Shown here in pieces: positions 5,528 through 9,973 of a stretch of DNA of 9,973 nucleotides (position 1 is the first letter of the stretch; each line of letters begins with the position of its first letter). The stretch comes from DASWUD01 sp036401755 (GTDB taxonomy: Bacteria > Pseudomonadota > Gammaproteobacteria > Thiohalomonadales > Thiohalomonadaceae). The notes under the pieces are model-generated. The model was not told the DNA's origin. It did not search any database and was given only the letters and a program-made list of their open reading frames with translations. The position numbers and the translations under genes were made by a program. Where the stretch lies: positions 1-9,973 of the forward strand of contig DASWUD010000035.1 in assembly GCA_036401755.1 (NCBI GenBank), read 5' to 3'.

Positions 5528-8422
5528 ATGTCCCTTCACGCTCTGATCCAGCTGCTCAATCCTGCACGAAGCGTGCGGGCACGCCTGCTCTGGATGGTGG
5601 CGGTGACCGGACTGGTCATCGCGTTGTTGCTCAGTTATTTCGTCGGCGACCAGAGTACCCGGCAGCTGCGTAACGATCGTGGCGTGCTGGTGGCGGAGAT
5701 CGCCTCGCAGATGGCCACCGAGCTCGACAAGGGGGTCTACGAGCGTTATCGCGAAATCATGATCTTCTCCAAGCTCGACGTGATTCGCGATCCGCAAACG
5801 CCACTTGATGCCAAGCGCGCGCTGCTGGAAAAGCTCCAGAGCAGCTACCGTGACTACGCTTGGCTCGGCATTACCGATGCGCAGGGCACCATCGTTGTCG
5901 GTACCGGACGTTTGCTGGAAGGAGTGAGCGTTGCCGAGCGCGACTGGTTCATCAAGGGGAGTAAAGGGCCCCACGCAGGCGATGTCCACGATGCCTTTTT
6001 GTTGAGCCAACTGCTTTCTCGTACCGAAACGGACCCGTTGCCGCTGCGGCTGGTCGATATCTCCATGCCGATTCGTGATGACGCCGGCAACCTGCTCGGC
6101 GTCATCTGCGGCCACCTGAGCTGGGCGTGGGCCGACAGAGTGCGCAGCTCGCTACTCAAGCCCCTCATCAATAGACGATCCCTGGAGGTGCTGGTCCTTA
6201 ACCGGGAGGGACGAATTCTGCTTGGCACGGTCACGCTGCCCGAGCAGCCTGAACCATTGCGCCTGCATAGTGTCAGCATGGCCCAGCGCGGTGGCAACGG
6301 TTACGAGGTGGAGCGCTGGAGTGATGGCAGCCCCTACCTGGTGGGTTATGCACGAGGCGATGGCCATGACTATTATCCCGGCCTTGGCTGGCTGGTGCTG
6401 GTACGCGAGGAGATGGCGAGCGCGTTTGGCGCTGCCAACCAAGTGGCACGCAACACACTGTTGATCAGCCTGGGCTTCGCGGCGCTGTTTGTGGTGTTGC
6501 TCTGGCCGGTGATCAACCGCAGCCTCGGCACCATGCTGAGCATCACCCGCGCGGCGGATGGGATCCGCAACGGCGAGCGAGGGGCGCGCATCCCGCAGGT
6601 GGAGGGCGAGGACGAAGCGGCGGCACTCTCGGCCTCGCTGCGCAATCTGGTAACGACCCTGGAGGATCAGAAGTCCGAACTGCGCATTCTCAATAGCAAA
6701 CTGCGCGAAGAGATGGAGCTGCAACGCCAAAGCGCCGAGGAGTTGCGACTGGCGGCCCAGGTGTTCGACTCCAGCACGGAAGGGATCATCATCACCGATA
6801 AAGAGCAGCACATCCTCAAGGTCAACCGTGCCTTCTGCGACATTACTGGTTATAGCCCCGAGGAGATCATCGGGCAAACGCCGAAAATATTGCGTTCCGG
6901 ACGCCATGACCGCGACTTTTACCGCGCCATGTGGCACGACCTGAATAGCCGCGGCAACTGGCAAGGGGAGATCTGGAACCGGCGCAAGAGCGGCGAGGTC
7001 TTTCCTGAGTTGCTAGTGATCAACGTGGTTCATGGCGACTCGGGGGCGGTCAGCCACTACGTGGCGATTTTTATCGATATCAGTGAGCGCAAGATGGCGG
7101 AGGATCACATTCTCCATCTGGCCCACCACGATGCACTGACCGAGCTGCCCAACCGACTGCTTTTCATCGATCGTCTGCGCCAGTCCTTCGTCCAGGCGAA
7201 GCTGGAGCAGCACAAGGTCGCGCTGCTCAGCATGGACATCGATCGGTTCAAGACCATCAACGACACCCTGGGCCACCATATCGGTGACCAACTGCTGCAG
7301 GAGGTGGCGCGCCGCCTCCATCACACCCTGCAGGGAATCAACACCATCGCCCGACTTGGTGGCGACGAGTTTGTCATCCTGCTCAATCGTATCGGTGCGA
7401 TCGAGGACGCCGGGCACATGGCCAGCCGCATCATCAACGCGATGGCGCAACCCTTCACCATCACCGAACATACGTTGACGATCACCGTCAGCATCGGCAT
7501 CGGCATCTATCCCGATGACGGCGCCGATGTCATCACTCTGATGAAGAGTGCCGACGTTGCCATGTATCACGCCAAGGAGATGGGGCGGAACAACTATCAA
7601 TACTTCACCGCCGAGATGAATGCGCGCATCGAGGAGCAGTTGGTGCTGGAGACCCACCTGCGCCGCGCGCTCGAGCACAACGAACTGTCGCTCCACTATC
7701 AGCCGCAGGTGGATCTGCATAGCGGTCGCATTCTGGGTGTCGAGACACTGCTGCGATGGAACAGTGCCGAACTGGGAGCCATCTCACCGGCGCGCTTCAT
7801 TCCGGTGGCCGAAGAGTCGGGCCTGATCATCCCCATCAGCAAATGGATGTTGCGCACCGCCTGCCAGCAGTTGCGCCGCTGGGAGGAGGGCGGCATCAAC
7901 GGTATCCGTGTCGCCGTCAACCTCTCGGCGCTGCAGTTCCGCCAGGCCGATTTTGTCGAGACCCTGGAGCAGCTGGTAGCGGAGATGGCGATCGCCCCCG
8001 CCCAACTGGAACTGGAGCTCACCGAGAGCACCCTGATGGAGTCGGCAGGTCACACCATCGAAAACCTCAACCATTTGCGCCAGCGCGGGTTTCCCATCGC
8101 CATCGACGATTTCGGTACCGGTTATTCCAGTCTCAGCTATCTGAAACGTTTTCCGGTCGACCGCCTCAAGATCGACCAATCGTTCGTCCACGACGTTGAC
8201 ACCGACTCGGACGATGCCGCCATCGTATCGGCCATCATCGCCATGGCGCGCAACCTCAATCTCAAGGTGCTCGCCGAGGGGGTGGAAAAGGCCGAGCATC
8301 GCGCCTTTCTGCTGGGGCTGCGCTGCGACGAGGCACAGGGATACCTCTATAGCCAACCCATGGCAGCCCGCGAGGTGGAGGCTATACTCCGCGCAGGTGT
8401 CATAGAGCTGCAACCGGCATAA
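5528..8422 (+). CDS. Membrane sensor diguanylate cyclase/phosphodiesterase (Cache-HAMP-PAS-GGDEF-EAL)
   Basis: This 964-residue protein makes and/or degrades cyclic di-GMP at the inner membrane. Domains: transmembrane helix about 19-40, periplasmic double-Cache-like sensor about 41-309 (ERDWF motif near 137), second helix about 310-329, HAMP about 330-383, short coiled coil, PAS about 406-516, GGDEF about 525-690, EAL about 705-955. The GGDEF motif is intact at 611-615, but the inhibitory I-site RxxD is replaced by QGIN (602-605), so product inhibition is probably lost. The EAL signature reads ETL (739-741) and keeps the catalytic Glu. Asn798, Glu833, the Asp pair 860-861 (DDFGTGYSS), Lys881, Glu917 and Gln937 are present, so phosphodiesterase activity is expected. 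The chosen ATG has GAGG 4 bases upstream. A TTG at 5501, overlapping the previous stop, would add 9 residues. It lies 23 bases after pat, probably co-transcribed. The ligand sensed is unknown. Confidence 0.95.
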   Translation: MSLHALIQLLNPARSVRARLLWMVAVTGLVIALLLSYFVGDQSTRQLRNDRGVLVAEIASQMATELDKGVYERYREIMIFSKLDVIRDPQTPLDAKRALLEKLQSSYRDYAWLGITDAQGTIVVGTGRLLEGVSVAERDWFIKGSKGPHAGDVHDAFLLSQLLSRTETDPLPLRLVDISMPIRDDAGNLLGVICGHLSWAWADRVRSSLLKPLINRRSLEVLVLNREGRILLGTVTLPEQPEPLRLHSVSMAQRGGNGYEVERWSDGSPYLVGYARGDGHDYYPGLGWLVLVREEMASAFGAANQVARNTLLISLGFAALFVVLLWPVINRSLGTMLSITRAADGIRNGERGARIPQVEGEDEAAALSASLRNLVTTLEDQKSELRILNSKLREEMELQRQSAEELRLAAQVFDSSTEGIIITDKEQHILKVNRAFCDITGYSPEEIIGQTPKILRSGRHDRDFYRAMWHDLNSRGNWQGEIWNRRKSGEVFPELLVINVVHGDSGAVSHYVAIFIDISERKMAEDHILHLAHHDALTELPNRLLFIDRLRQSFVQAKLEQHKVALLSMDIDRFKTINDTLGHHIGDQLLQEVARRLHHTLQGINTIARLGGDEFVILLNRIGAIEDAGHMASRIINAMAQPFTITEHTLTITVSIGIGIYPDDGADVITLMKSADVAMYHAKEMGRNNYQYFTAEMNARIEEQLVLETHLRRALEHNELSLHYQPQVDLHSGRILGVETLLRWNSAELGAISPARFIPVAEESGLIIPISKWMLRTACQQLRRWEEGGINGIRVAVNLSALQFRQADFVETLEQLVAEMAIAPAQLELELTESTLMESAGHTIENLNHLRQRGFPIAIDDFGTGYSSLSYLKRFPVDRLKIDQSFVHDVDTDSDDAAIVSAIIAMARNLNLKVLAEGVEKAEHRAFLLGLRCDEAQGYLYSQPMAAREVEAILRAGVIELQPA
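8360..8388 (+). promoter_or_regulatory. Possible internal promoter for archease-rtcB
   Basis: Inside the 3' end of the EAL gene, ATGGCA (8360-8365, 4 of 6 to the -35 consensus) is followed by a 17-base spacer and TATACT (8383-8388, 5 of 6 to the -10). Start near 8395 would give a leader of about 32 bases to the archease ATG. This would let the RNA-repair pair be expressed apart from the upstream genes. Prediction by eye. Confidence 0.35.
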
Positions 8423-8426
8423 CGCG

Positions 8427-8843
8427 ATGGGCCATTGGGAACATTTCAGTCATCAGGCCGACATCGGCGTGCGAGGTATGGGTGAGAGCATCGCCACGGC
8501 CTTCGAGCAGGCGGCATTGGCGTTGACCGCGGTGATAACCGATCTCGCACGGGTGACGCCTACCCAGAGTATGACGGTCGAATGTGACAATCCCGATCGT
8601 GAACTGCTGCTGGTGGACTGGCTCAACGCCATTGTCTACGCAATGGCCACCCGCAAGTTGCTCTTCAGCGCCTATGACGTTCATCTTGAAGGGGCACACC
8701 TGACGGCTACGCTTCACGGCGAGCCGGTCAATGTCAACAAACATCAGCCGGCGGTCGAGGTGAAGGGGGCTACCTATACTGAATTGAAGGTGGCGCAGCA
8801 GGCCGATGGTCTGTGGCTTGCGCAGTGTGTGGTCGACGTGTGA
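8427..8843 (+). CDS. Archease, activating cofactor of the RtcB RNA ligase
   Basis: Archease is a small cytoplasmic protein that speeds guanylylation and turnover of RtcB and can broaden its nucleotide use. At 138 residues it is of usual length. The N-terminal HQADIGVRG matches the family HTADIG motif with metal-binding Asp12. The C-terminal signature NKHQPAVEVKGATYTEL (104-120) is typical, and Asp137, the second-to-last residue, fits the conserved C-terminal acidic metal ligand. The ATG starts only 4 bases after the stop of the EAL gene and has no clear Shine-Dalgarno sequence, so translational coupling or a short leader from the promoter at 8360-8388 is likely. rtcB follows 13 bases later, the pairing seen in many archaea and bacteria, which strongly supports the identification. 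Confidence 0.93.
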   Translation: MGHWEHFSHQADIGVRGMGESIATAFEQAALALTAVITDLARVTPTQSMTVECDNPDRELLLVDWLNAIVYAMATRKLLFSAYDVHLEGAHLTATLHGEPVNVNKHQPAVEVKGATYTELKVAQQADGLWLAQCVVDV

Positions 8844-8845
8844 AC

Positions 8846-8850
8846 AGGAG
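8846..8850 (+). promoter_or_regulatory. Ribosome binding site of rtcB
   Basis: AGGAG lies 6 bases before the GTG start at 8857, and this fixes the start of rtcB in the short gap after archease. Confidence 0.75.
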
Positions 8851-8856
8851 AACTGC

Positions 8857-9973
8857 GTGTACCGCGACAAGGTTCAGCAACGCTCCGAATATGAGTGGGA
8901 GATCGCCCCGTTCGGCAAGATGCGCGTGCCGGCGATCCTCTATGCGACCCGCCAACTGCTCGAAGGCATGGACGACAAGGTGTTCGAGCAGGCGGTGAAC
9001 GTGGCAACCCTGCCCGGCATCGTCCAGGCCAGTTATGCGATGCCCGATGCCCACTGGGGCTACGGCTTTCCCATCGGCGGGGTGGCAGCGTTCGACATGA
9101 AGGAGGGGGGCGTGGTCTCGGCGGGCGGCGTCGGCTTCGACATCTCCTGCGGTGTGCGTACCCTCCACACCGGCCTCGATGTGGCCACCATCAGCGCCAA
9201 CGCCCACGCCCTGGCCAATGAGCTCTACAAGAGCATACCCGCCGGTCTCGGCAGTACCGGCGCCATCTCCCTCAACCACCAGCAGATGGACGAGATGCTG
9301 CGCGGCGGCGCGCGCTGGGCGGTGGAACGGGGCTTCGGCCGCGAGGCCGACCTGTCGCACATCGAAGAGCACGGCTGCATGGCTGGCGCGCAACCTTCCG
9401 AGGTGTCGGCGCTGGCCAAGAAGCGCCAGCGCGACGAGATGGGCACCCTCGGCTCCGGCAACCACTATCTGGAGGTGCAGCAGGTCACCGCCATTTATGA
9501 CGAGGTGGCAGCGCGCGTGTTCGGTCTCAACAGCGGCGATGTGGTGGTGAGCATCCATTGCGGCTCGCGCGGTCTCGGCCACCAGATCGGCACCGACTTC
9601 CTGCGCGAGATGGTCATTACCGCTGCCCAGCACGGCATCGAACTGCCGGATCGCGAACTGGCCTGCGCCCCGCTCGATTCGTCACTGGGCCGCTCCTATC
9701 TCGGCGCCATGCGTGCCGGCATCAACTGCGCGCTCGCCAATCGCCAGATCCTCACCCACCTGACGCGTCAGGTCTTCGCTCGGCTCTTTCCGGGCACCAC
9801 CCTCGATCTGCTCTACGACGTGTCGCACAACACCTGCAAGGAGGAGGTGCACGAGATCGACGGCAAGAAACGCCATCTTTTCGTCCATCGCAAGGGGGCG
9901 ACGCGCGCCTTCGGTCCTGGTCATGCCGATCTTCCCGACGTCTTCAAACCGGTCGGTCAACCGGTGATCATCG
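8857..9973 (+). CDS. rtcB: RNA-splicing ligase RtcB (3' end beyond the right edge)
   Basis: RtcB is a GTP- and Mn2+-dependent ligase that joins RNA 2',3'-cyclic phosphate (or 3'-phosphate) ends to 5'-hydroxyl ends, in tRNA splicing or RNA repair. The frame is open for 372 codons to the window edge; bacterial RtcB proteins are roughly 380-480 residues. Visible active-site residues: Asp95 and Cys98 in GFDISCG, Asn202-His203 in GSGNHYLE, His234 in SIHCGSRG, and His324 in DVSHNTCKEE. Positions 95, 98, 202, 203 and 234 coincide with the numbering of the Pyrococcus horikoshii enzyme. The guanylylated histidine (His404 there) should lie in the missing C-terminal part, so activity cannot be fully judged. 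Translation starts at GTG, not ATG, with AGGAG 6 bases upstream. It forms an operon with archease. No rtcA or rtcR is in view. Confidence 0.96.
   Translation, partial: MYRDKVQQRSEYEWEIAPFGKMRVPAILYATRQLLEGMDDKVFEQAVNVATLPGIVQASYAMPDAHWGYGFPIGGVAAFDMKEGGVVSAGGVGFDISCGVRTLHTGLDVATISANAHALANELYKSIPAGLGSTGAISLNHQQMDEMLRGGARWAVERGFGREADLSHIEEHGCMAGAQPSEVSALAKKRQRDEMGTLGSGNHYLEVQQVTAIYDEVAARVFGLNSGDVVVSIHCGSRGLGHQIGTDFLREMVITAAQHGIELPDRELACAPLDSSLGRSYLGAMRAGINCALANRQILTHLTRQVFARLFPGTTLDLLYDVSHNTCKEEVHEIDGKKRHLFVHRKGATRAFGPGHADLPDVFKPVGQPVII

Noticed and set aside
8770..9633. Minus-strand frame of 287 codons
   Set aside because: It is antisense to archease and RtcB, whose active-site residues are clear.
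1..9973. A wholly novel system, mobile element, CRISPR array or RNA gene
   Set aside because: Every long stretch is explained by recognised families, gaps are short (4 to 113 bases), and no repeat arrays, tRNA-like folds, transposase or integrase motifs were seen. Decisive searches (Infernal/Rfam, ISfinder) could not be run.

Overview
The window is ordinary-looking, GC-rich proteobacterial chromosome, packed almost end to end with genes. A gammaproteobacterium is the best guess. The reasons are the Pat-type acetyltransferase with its GNAT domain at the C-terminus, a single-chain NifJ-type pyruvate oxidoreductase, and a GGDEF/EAL protein beside an archease-rtcB pair. The exact lineage cannot be read from the sequence. 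The presence of NifJ suggests that the cell lives at least partly without oxygen. I see no tRNA, rRNA, CRISPR array, insertion sequence or phage gene.

Layout. On the minus strand, reading leftward from about 2709, lie a histone-deacetylase-family (AcuC-like) deacylase (1789-2709) and then, 49 bases on, the first 579 codons of pyruvate:ferredoxin/flavodoxin oxidoreductase nifJ (1739 to the left edge, C-terminal half missing). On the plus strand, starting 113 bases from the deacylase start, lie a Pat-like protein lysine acetyltransferase (2823-5504), a membrane sensor protein Cache-HAMP-PAS-GGDEF-EAL (5528-8422), archease (8427-8843) and the RNA ligase RtcB (8857 to the right edge, 3' end missing). 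All four plus-strand genes are separated by 4 to 23 bases and could be read as one transcript. A plausible extra promoter sits just before archease.

How the genes may work together. The left two thirds looks like an acetyl-CoA / protein acylation module. NifJ interconverts pyruvate and acetyl-CoA, Pat transfers the acetyl group from acetyl-CoA to protein lysines, and the HDAC-family enzyme is a candidate to remove it. Writer and eraser are divergently transcribed from a shared 113-base region. The synthetase-like part of Pat keeps both histidines that are phosphorylated in true ADP-forming acetyl-CoA synthetases, so a second, ATP-forming activity is possible. The c-di-GMP enzyme follows closely and may add signalling. 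Archease plus RtcB is a known RNA-ligation pair and probably an independent functional unit. I found no clear evidence for a wholly new system. The most interesting point is the compact writer/eraser/acetyl-CoA arrangement.
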